Shown here one piece after another: positions 25,631-33,666 of a stretch of 50,845 bases of DNA. The notes under the pieces are model-generated. The model ran no database searches. It worked only from the letters and a program-made list of their open reading frames with translations, and was not told the origin of the DNA. The translations under genes and the position numbers were made by a program. The DNA comes from Salegentibacter agarivorans (lineage in GTDB: Bacteria > Bacteroidota > Bacteroidia > Flavobacteriales > Flavobacteriaceae), in NCBI RefSeq assembly GCF_900113135.1, contig NZ_FOOH01000029.1, forward strand, positions 1 to 50,845, given 5' to 3'. Each line of letters starts with the position of its first letter. Position 1 is the stretch's first letter.

Positions 25631-28101
25631 TTCTCCAGACTTTTCAACATTTTTCTAATCCTGTCTTCCAGTTTTTCTGAAGATAATTTTTCTCGTAACC
25701 TGTCGGTAATAATGGGGAAAGAAAACGGCGTTGGTTTTTCGCAGTTTTTCCAAATGATATTTTGATGCTGAATGCGTTCTAAAGCAAATCTTAATCGGCC
25801 TTCTTCCAACTGGTGCTCAAAAGTCTCCCTGAAAGATTGCAAATACAATAAATTATCGTCCTCATAATCTTTAAAAACGCTAAATAGCAACTGCGAACTG
25901 CTTTGCAAATGTTTACTTTTAATCAGTTTATTCGGGTAACCGGTAAAAACCATCCCGGCAATTACTGCAATATCCCTGAATTTTCGCCTGGCCATTTCTG
26001 TAGCGTTTAAACTTTTATAAAGATCATCCATAAGGAATTCTGCGGAAAAAAGATCGTTATCCAAAACTTGCTGCATATCAATTTCCTGGTCTGAGAGCAA
26101 TTCAAAGCCATAGTCGTTAAAAGCAATACTAAAGGAAATTGGAGAAAGCAAACTGATGCGATACGCCAGTAAACTTCCCAAAGCCTCGTGTACAAATCGA
26201 CCTTCAAACGGGTAAAAGATTGCGTGATAACCTTCCCTGGTTTTAAAAGTTTCAATTAAAAACTCATCCTGCTTTGGAATAATAGATTCTTTTTGCTGCC
26301 TTTCCAAAATTGGCTGTAAAGCTTTTAATTCTTCTGATTTTTCCGAAGAAACTGCAGAAGTAGAAGCAGAAGCGGCATACATTTCTTCCCGAAGCAATTC
26401 ACTCATCTGCGCGGAAAATGCCATTCTACCGCCCATCCAACTGGGGACTTTAGAAGTCTTTTTCTTCGATTTTCTAACTAAAACCTGCATACTTTTAATT
26501 CGCACTAATTCCAGGTTTCTACCGGCAAAGGTAAATACGTCTCCGGGCGTTAGTTTGGAAATAAACCATTCTTCAATTGTACCAATATAACCGCCTTTTA
26601 GGTATTTTACACTTAAAACCGCATCGCTCACAATCGTTCCAATCTGCAAACGGTGGCGCATTGCAATCCCACGGTTATTTACTTTAAAAAGTCCGTCTTC
26701 TTCAATTTCAATTTTCTTGTATTCATCATAAGCCTGCAAACTCTGGCTACCTTTAGTTACAAAATTCAAGATCCATAACCATTCATCTTCAGTAATTCCC
26801 TGGAAACAAAACGTAGATTTAATTTCCGGCCAGATTTCCTTCGGAAAAAACCCATTGGAAACCGCTAAAGTTGTGAGGTATTGCATCAGAACATCAAAAC
26901 TTAACAAATACGGAATTCTATCTTCCACGGCAGTCTTCTGTACCGCTTTTTGTAAAGCTGAAGCTTCAATAAGTTCTATAGCGTGAGTGGGTAAGAAATA
27001 AATTACACTTTCTTTTCCAGGTTGGTGGCCGCTTCTGCCTGCTCGTTGTAAAAACCTGGCCACACCCTTAGGCCCACCAATTTGAATAATGGTTTCCACA
27101 GGGGCAAAATCCACTCCCAAATCAAGGCTCGACGTACAAACCACAGCTTTTAAAGTTTCATTTCTAATGGCCTGTTCCACCCAAAGCCTGGTTTCCTTGT
27201 TAATACTGCCGTGGTGCATTGCCACTTCCCCGGCAAACTCCGGATATTTATGCATTAATTTCTGAAACCATAATTCACATTGCGAGCGAGTATTGGTAAA
27301 AAGCAACGTATTTCTGGAATTCTTTATAATCGGCACTACCTCATCAATCAAGTGTAAACCCAAATGCCCACGCCAGGGAAACTTTTCCATTTTCTCTGGA
27401 ATAATAGATTTTACGCTGATCTTCTTCTTCAAGTTCGCTCTTATCAATACCGAATTTTGGAAGGCTTCTGAATTAGGACCGAGTAAAACTTCCCGCGCCT
27501 GTTCTAAATTCCCAATCGTGGCTGAGATTCCCCAAATTCTTAAATTTTTTGAAACCGTTTTTAAACGAGATAACGCCAGTTCCATTTGCACACCTCGTTT
27601 TGTGCCCAGTAATTCGTGCCATTCGTCAACCACCACGGCACTTAGGTTTTTAAAAGTTTTATCGTAGTTTTTTGAAGAAAGTAATAATTGCAAACTTTCT
27701 GGAGTAGTAATCAGCAAATCGGGCATTGATTTCTTTTGCGCAGCCCGAACTTTTTGCGGGGTATCTCCTGTGCGAATTCCTATAGTTAAACCACTTCCAA
27801 TTTCATCAGCAAATCGTTGCGCCGATTGTTCAATTTCCACTGAAAGAGCACGAAGTGGTGTAATCCAAATTGCTTTTAAACCTTTTTTCTGCTTTGTTTT
27901 ATAATCCGGGTTTTTCTTTAAATAATCCAGCACTATAGGCACCCAAAGTGCATAGGTTTTTCCACTTCCTGTGGGCGCGTTTAAGAGTCCGTTTTTCCCT
28001 TGCAAAAAAGCCGTCCAGGTTTGTTTCTGAAAAGCAAAAGGTTTCCACCCCTGGTTAGAAAACCAGGTTTCAGCAATTTCAGTAAGTTGATTTCTATTCA
28101 T
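25627..28101 (-). CDS. ligase-associated DNA damage response DEXH-box helicase
   Basis: An 824-residue superfamily 2 helicase of the Lhr-like type. Walker A APTGSGKT is at residues 42-49, motif II reads DEWH (VVVDEWHELLG), motif III lies in GISATIG, and the arginine-finger motif VI is RAGRSGH. The C-terminal domain of about 350 residues is of the kind found only in this group (TIGR04121). It follows the DNA ligase after 17 bases. Together with the ligase and exonuclease it forms the three-gene response set. Confidence 0.93.
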   Translation of the reverse strand: MNRNQLTEIAETWFSNQGWKPFAFQKQTWTAFLQGKNGLLNAPTGSGKTYALWVPIVLDYLKKNPDYKTKQKKGLKAIWITPLRALSVEIEQSAQRFADEIGSGLTIGIRTGDTPQKVRAAQKKSMPDLLITTPESLQLLLSSKNYDKTFKNLSAVVVDEWHELLGTKRGVQMELALSRLKTVSKNLRIWGISATIGNLEQAREVLLGPNSEAFQNSVLIRANLKKKISVKSIIPEKMEKFPWRGHLGLHLIDEVVPIIKNSRNTLLFTNTRSQCELWFQKLMHKYPEFAGEVAMHHGSINKETRLWVEQAIRNETLKAVVCTSSLDLGVDFAPVETIIQIGGPKGVARFLQRAGRSGHQPGKESVIYFLPTHAIELIEASALQKAVQKTAVEDRIPYLLSFDVLMQYLTTLAVSNGFFPKEIWPEIKSTFCFQGITEDEWLWILNFVTKGSQSLQAYDEYKKIEIEEDGLFKVNNRGIAMRHRLQIGTIVSDAVLSVKYLKGGYIGTIEEWFISKLTPGDVFTFAGRNLELVRIKSMQVLVRKSKKKTSKVPSWMGGRMAFSAQMSELLREEMYAASASTSAVSSEKSEELKALQPILERQQKESIIPKQDEFLIETFKTREGYHAIFYPFEGRFVHEALGSLLAYRISLLSPISFSIAFNDYGFELLSDQEIDMQQVLDNDLFSAEFLMDDLYKSLNATEMARRKFRDIAVIAGMVFTGYPNKLIKSKHLQSSSQLLFSVFKDYEDDNLLYLQSFRETFEHQLEEGRLRFALERIQHQNIIWKNCEKPTPFSFPIITDRLREKLSSEKLEDRIRKMLKSLEN

Positions 28102-28118
28102 GTTTTAATCCTTCCGTA

Positions 28119-29714
28119 TTAGTCCGGTATTAAATCCCGCAACTCACCCAGCGTATTTGCTTCGTGTATATTTTTATCGGTTCGCCAGCGTACCATTCTT
28201 GGGAAACGGGTTGCTACTCCACTTTTATGGCGTTTGGATTCTGCAATTCCTTCAAAAGCGATTTCAAAAACATGGTGTGGAGTTACGCTTCTAACTGGGC
28301 CAAACCTCTCTAAAGTGTTTTTCTTGATCCAATTATCCAGTTTTCTAAATTCGGCATCGGTTAAACCGGAATAGGCTTTGGCAAAAGTCACCAGTTCCTT
28401 TTTATCATCGTCCCACAACCCGAAAGTATAATCTGTAAATAAATTGCTTCGTCTACCGTGACCACGCATGGCATAAGTGAGCACTGCATCTACTGTAAGC
28501 GGATCTACTTTCCACTTCCACCAGTCGCCTTTTTTTCTTCCTACTAAATATGGCGAATCCAATCTTTTTAGCATTAATCCTTCCGATTTTTCTTCTCGCG
28601 CACGCTCTCTTTCTTCGGCTACTTCAACCCAGTTTTTAAAAGAAATTCGTTCAGATAAATGCAAGGGAATTTCCTCAGCAGCAACTTCAGCATAAAGCTT
28701 CTCCAGAATTTTTCTCCTTTCTATAAACGGCTCGGTTCTTATATCTTCTCCTTTCCATTCCAAAACATCGTAAGCCTTTAAAATTACGGGAGTTTTTTCC
28801 AGTAATTTTTTACTGATATTTTTCCTTCCAATTCGGGTTTGCAGATCTTTAAAGGTCCCAATTTTGCCATCTGGAAAAGGTAATATTTCGCCGTCTATTA
28901 CCGTTCCATTAGGAACTTTACCTACGAAATCTTCAAATTCAGGATATTTATCGGTGACCAGCTCTTCCCCACGGCTCCAAACAAAAAGTTCGTCATTTCT
29001 AACAATCACCTGGGATCGGATGCCATCCCATTTATGCTCTGCACTCCAATTGGCTACATCTCCCAAGTCTTCAACTTCTCCATCTATTGCGTAGGCCAGG
29101 TAAAACGGGTAAGGTTTTGATAAATAATCTTCTTCGTTTTCTTCTAAAATCAGTTTTTTAAAAGTGGTTTTTTCAGGTTTCCAGTTACCCATCATCTTAT
29201 AGGCAAGAATATCTTCGTCGATATCAGTTGCCTTTGAAAGTGAACGTGTCATTAATTTTTGACTTACTCCTATTCGAAAACTTCCGGTGATAAGTTTAGT
29301 GAAAACAAAGCGTTCGTAATAATTAAGTGCAAGCCAGTTTTTATGTAAATAGTTCCTTTTCTCTGCTTCGGTTTTAGGTTTTAATTCCAGTATTTCCTGA
29401 AGAAATTGATTCAGACTTTTTTCTGAAGATTCTTCTGCCGATGGAATCACCAGCGCGATTGTTTCGGCCAGATCGCCTACAATGTGATAGGATTCTTCAA
29501 ATAACCACAAGGGAATATTGGCAAGTTCTGATGCCCATTGACGCATTAAAGTGGTGTTTACAGGTCTTGGCGGGCGGCGATGTGATAAAATAGCGATGGT
29601 CCAAACCTTGTCTTTTTCTTCGGCATTTTTAAAATAATGCGTTAAGGCCTCAACTTTTAAAGTGGTTTTGTTGGTGCTGTCCAGGGTTTTTATAAGCTCT
29701 GCAAAGTCCTTCAT
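28119..29714 (-). CDS. ATP-dependent DNA ligase (ligase-associated DNA damage response)
   Basis: Seals nicks using ATP, in addition to the NAD-dependent replicative ligase. Lys228 in the KWDG motif (SAEHKWDGIRSQ) is the site of adenylation. A ligase IB N-terminal domain precedes it, and an OB-fold with the final KSGVATRFPRMVRWR segment follows. The 531 residues match the Bacteroidota enzyme of the ligase-associated group (TIGR04120). The gene lies between the exonuclease and the helicase on the same strand. Confidence 0.95.
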   Translation of the reverse strand: MKDFAELIKTLDSTNKTTLKVEALTHYFKNAEEKDKVWTIAILSHRRPPRPVNTTLMRQWASELANIPLWLFEESYHIVGDLAETIALVIPSAEESSEKSLNQFLQEILELKPKTEAEKRNYLHKNWLALNYYERFVFTKLITGSFRIGVSQKLMTRSLSKATDIDEDILAYKMMGNWKPEKTTFKKLILEENEEDYLSKPYPFYLAYAIDGEVEDLGDVANWSAEHKWDGIRSQVIVRNDELFVWSRGEELVTDKYPEFEDFVGKVPNGTVIDGEILPFPDGKIGTFKDLQTRIGRKNISKKLLEKTPVILKAYDVLEWKGEDIRTEPFIERRKILEKLYAEVAAEEIPLHLSERISFKNWVEVAEERERAREEKSEGLMLKRLDSPYLVGRKKGDWWKWKVDPLTVDAVLTYAMRGHGRRSNLFTDYTFGLWDDDKKELVTFAKAYSGLTDAEFRKLDNWIKKNTLERFGPVRSVTPHHVFEIAFEGIAESKRHKSGVATRFPRMVRWRTDKNIHEANTLGELRDLIPD

Positions 29715-29763
29715 TTTAGTTTAGTTTATTTACTTCTCGACCGCTTTCGAAGTGACAAAGCAT

Positions 29764-30783
29764 TTAGTTTTCGATTTCTTTTTTCGATTCTTCCTCTCCC
29801 ATTTCCCCTTCATATTGTGTTTCTTCAGTTCGGGCATCATAGCCTAATTCTCTTAAATAGCGGGAGAAAATATCGGTATAACCGTGAGTACAGATAACTT
29901 TTTCGGCCCCGGTAGCTTTTATAGATTTCAAAAGTCCCTGCCAATCGCAATGATCAGACAAAACAAAACCACGATCTATAGCACGTCTTCTTCGGGCTCC
30001 GCGAAATGTCATCCAGCCACTTGCAGAAGCTGTAACATAAGGCACCATTTTCTTAATCCAGGGACTGCCGTGGGCACTTGGAGGAGCCACCACGATACTT
30101 CCTTTAAATTCATTCTTTTTGGTATCACGGGTAACCCTCGTAGTTTCGGGCATTTCAGATAAAGGGCGAATCACCTCTGTCATATTTTCTATAGCGCCAT
30201 GAGTGTAAATTTTACCGATAGAAGTGTCAAGATGTTTCAGTAAACGCTGTGCTTTTCCGAGGGAATATCCAAAGATCACAGAGGTTCTACCGTCTTCCTT
30301 ATTTTGCTGCCACCATTTATTAATTTCGGTAAAAACTTCCGCTTGCGGCTGCCATTTAAAAGCAGGCAAACCAAAAGTACATTCGGTGATAAATGTGTGG
30401 CATTTTACCGGTTCATAAGGCACCGCTACACCATCGTCTTCATCTTTATAATCGCCGGTAAAAACCCAAACTTCGCCTTTATATTCTACCCTAATTTGCG
30501 AAGAACCAATAATATGCCCGGCGGGATGAAGGGAAAATTTTACGCCATTAATGCTAAAAGTTTCATTCCATTCTTTCCCGGAAACTTCAATTTCACCCAG
30601 GCGATGCTTTATAATAGGAACATTGCTGTGATGCGTAATATATTTTTTATGCCCCCACCGAGAATGATCGGCGTGGCCATGGGAAATAATAGCTTTGTCT
30701 ACCGGTTTCCAAGGGTCCAGATACACATCTGCAGCTTCGCAGTAAATTCCTTTTTTATTAAAAGCCAGTAATGGTGGTTTCAT
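29764..30783 (-). CDS. ligase-associated DNA damage response exonuclease
   Basis: A metallo-beta-lactamase-fold nuclease of the SNM1/CPSF type (TIGR04122). The metal-binding HGHADH (His35-His40) and later HPAGHIIGSSQ and FTGDYKD are seen, with a final SDHCDW segment that carries further ligands of the beta-CASP-like group. It is the first gene of the cluster, 49 bases upstream of the ligase. The usual fourth member, the PdeM phosphodiesterase, is not next to it. Confidence 0.93.
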   Translation of the reverse strand: MKPPLLAFNKKGIYCEAADVYLDPWKPVDKAIISHGHADHSRWGHKKYITHHSNVPIIKHRLGEIEVSGKEWNETFSINGVKFSLHPAGHIIGSSQIRVEYKGEVWVFTGDYKDEDDGVAVPYEPVKCHTFITECTFGLPAFKWQPQAEVFTEINKWWQQNKEDGRTSVIFGYSLGKAQRLLKHLDTSIGKIYTHGAIENMTEVIRPLSEMPETTRVTRDTKKNEFKGSIVVAPPSAHGSPWIKKMVPYVTASASGWMTFRGARRRRAIDRGFVLSDHCDWQGLLKSIKATGAEKVICTHGYTDIFSRYLRELGYDARTEETQYEGEMGEEESKKEIEN

Positions 30784-30866
30784 TTTTTGAGTACTTAAAA
30801 TGAAATTACCGAAAATGAAAGGCTTAAAAAAGGGATTAAGAAAAGATTAGCGATTGATGAAATCCT

Positions 30867-30882
30867 AAACTTTTAAAAGTTT
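30867..30882. promoter_or_regulatory. 16-bp perfect palindrome between the ligase cluster and the TerB-like gene
   Basis: AAACTTTTAAAAGTTT is a perfect palindrome followed by a short T-run. It lies in the divergent intergenic region at 30784-30937 and could be an operator or an AT-rich accident. Confidence 0.35.
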
Positions 30883-30910
30883 TTTGATGAATTTTATTTT
30901 AAGCTTTAAG

Positions 30911-30918
30911 TATATTTG
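30911..30918 (+). promoter_or_regulatory. -7 promoter box of the TerB-like gene
   Basis: TATATTTG matches TAnnTTTG exactly, 19 bases before the start codon at 30938. A TTG lies about 24 bases upstream of it. Confidence 0.6.
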
Positions 30919-30937
30919 CAGTACCAAAATATTAAAA

Positions 30938-31360
30938 ATGTCATTTTCAGATTTATTTGATTCGGGGGAACATCTTCGCAACATTAACCATTTTGCATCT
31001 ATTGTAAACCTGGCGAGTGTAGATGGAAAAATCAATGAAAAGGAACGTGTTCTTTTAGAGCGTTTTGCCCGTAAACTAGATATAAGCGAACAGGAATATA
31101 AAATGGTGATTAAACGCCCGGCTGAATTCCCTATTAACTCTTATAATAGTGCCGAAAAACGTTTAGAGCGGTTGCACGACCTCTTTAAGATTATTTTTGC
31201 CGATAACGAAATAGATAATGAAGAAGAAACCCTCATTAAACGTTATGCTATAGGTCTTGGTTTTTCAAGTGAAAATGCAGAAAAAATTATAAAAAGATCT
31301 ATCCAGATTTTTAGCGGTCAACTTAATTTTGAAGATTACCAGTATTTACTGGATAAATAA
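30938..31360 (+). CDS. TerB-like tellurite-resistance-fold protein
   Basis: Start at 30938 (MSFSDLFDSGEHLRN) is chosen because the promoter box lies between this codon and the upstream Met at 30884. The roughly 140 residues are all-helical. The segment NHFASIVNLASVDGKINEKER and a second IIFADNEIDNEEETLIKRYA form the pair of acidic helices of the TerB fold. Family members bind metal or interact with membrane proteins, but the function is unproved. A convergent terminator-like hairpin separates it from fbp. Confidence 0.78.
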   Translation: MSFSDLFDSGEHLRNINHFASIVNLASVDGKINEKERVLLERFARKLDISEQEYKMVIKRPAEFPINSYNSAEKRLERLHDLFKIIFADNEIDNEEETLIKRYAIGLGFSSENAEKIIKRSIQIFSGQLNFEDYQYLLDK

Positions 31361-31375
31361 GATTAAAATATTGAA

Positions 31376-31420
31376 TAATGGCCTAACTGAAAATTATATC
31401 ACTTTTCTATTAGGCCATTA
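31376..31420. terminator. convergent terminator-like inverted repeat
   Basis: TAATGGCCTAA (31376-31386) and TTAGGCCATTA (31410-31420) are perfect inverted arms with a 23-base loop, between the TerB-like stop and the fbp stop. The T-tract is weak on both sides. Confidence 0.7.
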
Positions 31421-31423
31421 TCT

Positions 31424-32431
31424 CTATCCATATGTCTGCATAAATTCTTCAGCTTTCTCTACCATATTTTTACTTCCGCAGAAAAATGGCGCACGTTGGT
31501 GTAATTCTGTAGGTTGAATATCCATAATTCGACTAAAACCATCGGTGGCCTTACCTCCCGCCTGTTCCACGATAAAGGCCATAGGATTACATTCATATAA
31601 TAATCTCAGTTTTCCGTTGCTGGCTTTAGAACTTTTAGGATAAATAAAAATTCCGCCTTTAATCATATTCCGATGAATATCTGAAACCATAGAACCAATA
31701 TACCTTGATGTATAGGGACGGTCTTCTTTTTCTTCTTGGCAGTACTTTATGTATTTCTTTACACCATCGGGAAAATGCACATAATTACCCTCATTCATAG
31801 AGTAAATCTTCCCGTCTTCCGGAAATTTCATATCGGGATGTGATAAATACCAAGATCCCAGCGCGGGATTGAGGGTGAACCCATTCACTCCGCAGCCCGT
31901 GGTATAAACCAGCATCGTAGAAGTCCCATAAATAATATAACCGGCAGCCACCTGTTTATTGCCGGGTTGTAAAAAATCTTCTTTTGTAACTGGGGTTCCG
32001 ATTGGAGTCACACGACGATAAATAGAAAAAATAGTTCCAACAGATACATTTACATCAATATTGGAGCTTCCGTCTAGCGGATCCATAAGCACCACATATT
32101 TATTTCTATTATCGTTATTTTTACCTGAAATAGTTATAAAATCGTCGTTTTCTTCGGAAGCAATTCCACAGACAATTTCACGATTTATCAGGGTTTGAAT
32201 AAAAGTCTCATTTGCATAAACATCTAGTTTTTGCTGATCTTCTCCCTGGATGTTGGTATCTCCATGCAAGCCTAAAATATCTACTAAGCCTGCTTTATTC
32301 ACTTCGTGATTTACCACTTTAGCCGCCAGGCGTAAGGACCTAATTAAGCGGGAAAGTTCACCCGAAGAATAAGGAAATGCTTCCTGATTTTCTATTATAA
32401 ATTCGCCTAAAGTCTGATTTTTCTTAACCAT
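31424..32431 (-). CDS. fbp: fructose-1,6-bisphosphatase class 1
   Basis: A gluconeogenic enzyme that removes phosphate 1 from fructose 1,6-bisphosphate. The class I signature is clear: SEENDD, then [20 protein letters not shown], and the C-terminal [18 protein letters not shown] with the active-site Glu. The 335-residue length is normal. It is divergent from the first GNAT gene. The shared 203-base region contains a promoter box, a palindrome and a long inverted repeat, which suggests control of transcription. Confidence 0.98.
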   Translation of the reverse strand: MVKKNQTLGEFIIENQEAFPYSSGELSRLIRSLRLAAKVVNHEVNKAGLVDILGLHGDTNIQGEDQQKLDVYANETFIQTLINREIVCGIASEENDDFITISGKNNDNRNKYVVLMDPLDGSSNIDVNVSVGTIFSIYRRVTPIGTPVTKEDFLQPGNKQVAAGYIIYGTSTMLVYTTGCGVNGFTLNPALGSWYLSHPDMKFPEDGKIYSMNEGNYVHFPDGVKKYIKYCQEEKEDRPYTSRYIGSMVSDIHRNMIKGGIFIYPKSSKASNGKLRLLYECNPMAFIVEQAGGKATDGFSRIMDIQPTELHQRAPFFCGSKNMVEKAEEFMQTYG

Positions 32432-32456
32432 TATGTACTAATATCGTTAGTTGCGT

Positions 32457-32464
32457 CAAAATTA
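32457..32464 (-). promoter_or_regulatory. -7 promoter box of fbp
   Basis: TAATTTTG on the minus strand matches TAnnTTTG, 25 bases upstream of the fbp start. The AAAACGTTTT palindrome (32484-32493) lies about 20 bases further upstream, over the -33 area. Confidence 0.55.
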
Positions 32465-32483
32465 TTCATTTTATTTAGTTACT

Positions 32484-32521
32484 AAAACGTTTTCGTAAAA
32501 ATTATATTGAATTTTACGAAA
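32484..32521. promoter_or_regulatory. palindrome plus long inverted repeat upstream of fbp
   Basis: AAAACGTTTT (32484-32493) is a perfect palindrome of LacI-operator type. It overlaps a perfect 10-bp inverted repeat TTTCGTAAAA (32491-32500) and TTTTACGAAA (32512-32521), with an 11-base spacer, so the centres are two helical turns apart. It is placed to bind a repressor or activator of fbp, or of the divergent GNAT gene. The regulator is unknown. Confidence 0.5.
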
Positions 32522-32606
32522 TTTTAATACAACCTATTTTCAGACTTTACTTACTAATTTTTTCAGCGGATATTTTATGAAATCCCTAATTTGAAATTTC
32601 AATCTT

Positions 32607-32614
32607 TACTTTTG
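32607..32614 (+). promoter_or_regulatory. -7 promoter box of the first GNAT gene
   Basis: TACTTTTG matches TAnnTTTG, 20 bases before the start codon. The same 8-mer precedes the second GNAT gene. Confidence 0.55.
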
Positions 32615-32634
32615 TAACGAAAACAAATTAAAAA

Positions 32635-33117
32635 ATGGAATTTACAATTAGAAAAGCAAGGCCAGAAGATATGTCAGCGGTTATAGAACTTATACAGGAA
32701 CTGGCTGAATTCGAAAAAGAGCCCGAGGCAGTAATTATTACTGCGGAAGACCTGAAAACAGATGGTTTTGGGGAAAATCCGTCGTTTACCTGTTTTGTAG
32801 CCGAAGCTGCAGGAAAGATTGAAGGAATGGCATTATGCTATTTTAGATATTCTACCTGGAAAGGAAAAACCGTACACCTCGAGGATCTGGTAGTAAGAGA
32901 GAATATGAGAGGCAAAGGTTTAGGAAATGCCCTTTATAAACGTGTGATTCAATTTGCGAAAGAAGAAGGTGTAAAACGTACCGAATGGGTGGTTTTAGAC
33001 TGGAATACCCACGCACGTGATTTTTACAGCCGTAGTGGTGCCACTGTTTTTACCCATTGGTGTACTGTGCAAATGGAAGAGCAAGCAATGGACAAATTTC
33101 TCGAGAAAACACGTTAA
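32635..33117 (+). CDS. GNAT N-acetyltransferase (first of a tandem pair)
   Basis: A 160-residue acetyl-CoA-dependent acetyltransferase. The acetyl-CoA-binding motif A is VVRENMRGKGLGNALYKRV (R/Q-x-x-G-x-G/A), preceded by the HLEDLVV strand. The start MEFTIRKARPEDMSAVIELI is typical of SAT-like members, such as diamine acetyltransferases. A WVVLDWNTHARDFYSRSGA segment follows. The substrate cannot be told; a small amine is plausible. It is closely related to the next gene. Confidence 0.9.
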   Translation: MEFTIRKARPEDMSAVIELIQELAEFEKEPEAVIITAEDLKTDGFGENPSFTCFVAEAAGKIEGMALCYFRYSTWKGKTVHLEDLVVRENMRGKGLGNALYKRVIQFAKEEGVKRTEWVVLDWNTHARDFYSRSGATVFTHWCTVQMEEQAMDKFLEKTR

Positions 33118-33165
33118 TAATACGCTAAGCCTATATAATTAGCCCTTTTTATTAAAATCTATTCC

Positions 33166-33173
33166 TACTTTTG
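33166..33173 (+). promoter_or_regulatory. -7 promoter box of the second GNAT gene and lysC operon
   Basis: TACTTTTG matches TAnnTTTG, 16 bases before the start codon of the second GNAT gene, and is identical to the box of the first copy. Confidence 0.5.
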
Positions 33174-33189
33174 TAGAAATACCAGACTT

Positions 33190-33660
33190 ATGGAATACGT
33201 TATACGCGAAGCTAAGCGGGAAGATATGCCCGCGGTTTTGGAACTTATTAAAGAACTTGCTTCTTACGAGGGTGCAGCAGATGAGGTTCAAATTCACGTA
33301 AGTGATTTGGAACATGAGGGTTTTGATGAAGCCAATTTTAAATGTTTTGTCGCAGATGTAAAAGGTAAAATTGAAGGGATGGCGCTGGTTTATTTTAGGT
33401 TTTCTACCTGGAAAGGCCGTACCGTTCACCTGGAAGATCTAATTGTTAGAGAAAGTATGCGGGGCACAGGTCTTGGCGGTGCTCTTTATAAAAGAGTCGT
33501 AAAATATGGCCACGAAAATAGCGTTAAAAGAGTAGAGTGGGTAGTTTCTGAAGGGAACAAAAATGCCCAGGAATTCTATGAAAATACGGGAGCAGACATC
33601 AAGAAAAACTGGTACACCGTGCATATGGATGAAACCGGAATTCAGAAAAACATCGATTAA
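33190..33660 (+). CDS. GNAT N-acetyltransferase (second of a tandem pair)
   Basis: The 156 residues align with the first copy along the whole length: MEYVIREAKREDMPAVLELI, then FSTWKGRTVHLEDLIV, motif A as RESMRGTGLGGALYKRVV, and EWVVSEGNKNAQEFYENTGA. A tandem duplication followed by divergence is the simplest explanation. The first copy keeps LDWN where this one has SEGN, a region near the substrate site, so the substrates may differ. It is 6 bases upstream of the aspartate kinase gene, so the two are probably cotranscribed. Confidence 0.9.
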   Translation: MEYVIREAKREDMPAVLELIKELASYEGAADEVQIHVSDLEHEGFDEANFKCFVADVKGKIEGMALVYFRFSTWKGRTVHLEDLIVRESMRGTGLGGALYKRVVKYGHENSVKRVEWVVSEGNKNAQEFYENTGADIKKNWYTVHMDETGIQKNID

Positions 33661-33666
33661 ATTTTT

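Noticed and set aside
30304-30771. 155-codon plus-strand frame inside the exonuclease gene
   Set aside because: Antisense shadow of the metallo-beta-lactamase-fold gene, whose motifs are all in the minus frame.
30938-31360. A tellurite-resistance (ter) operon
   Set aside because: Only one TerB-like gene is present, with no terC, terD or other ter genes next to it.
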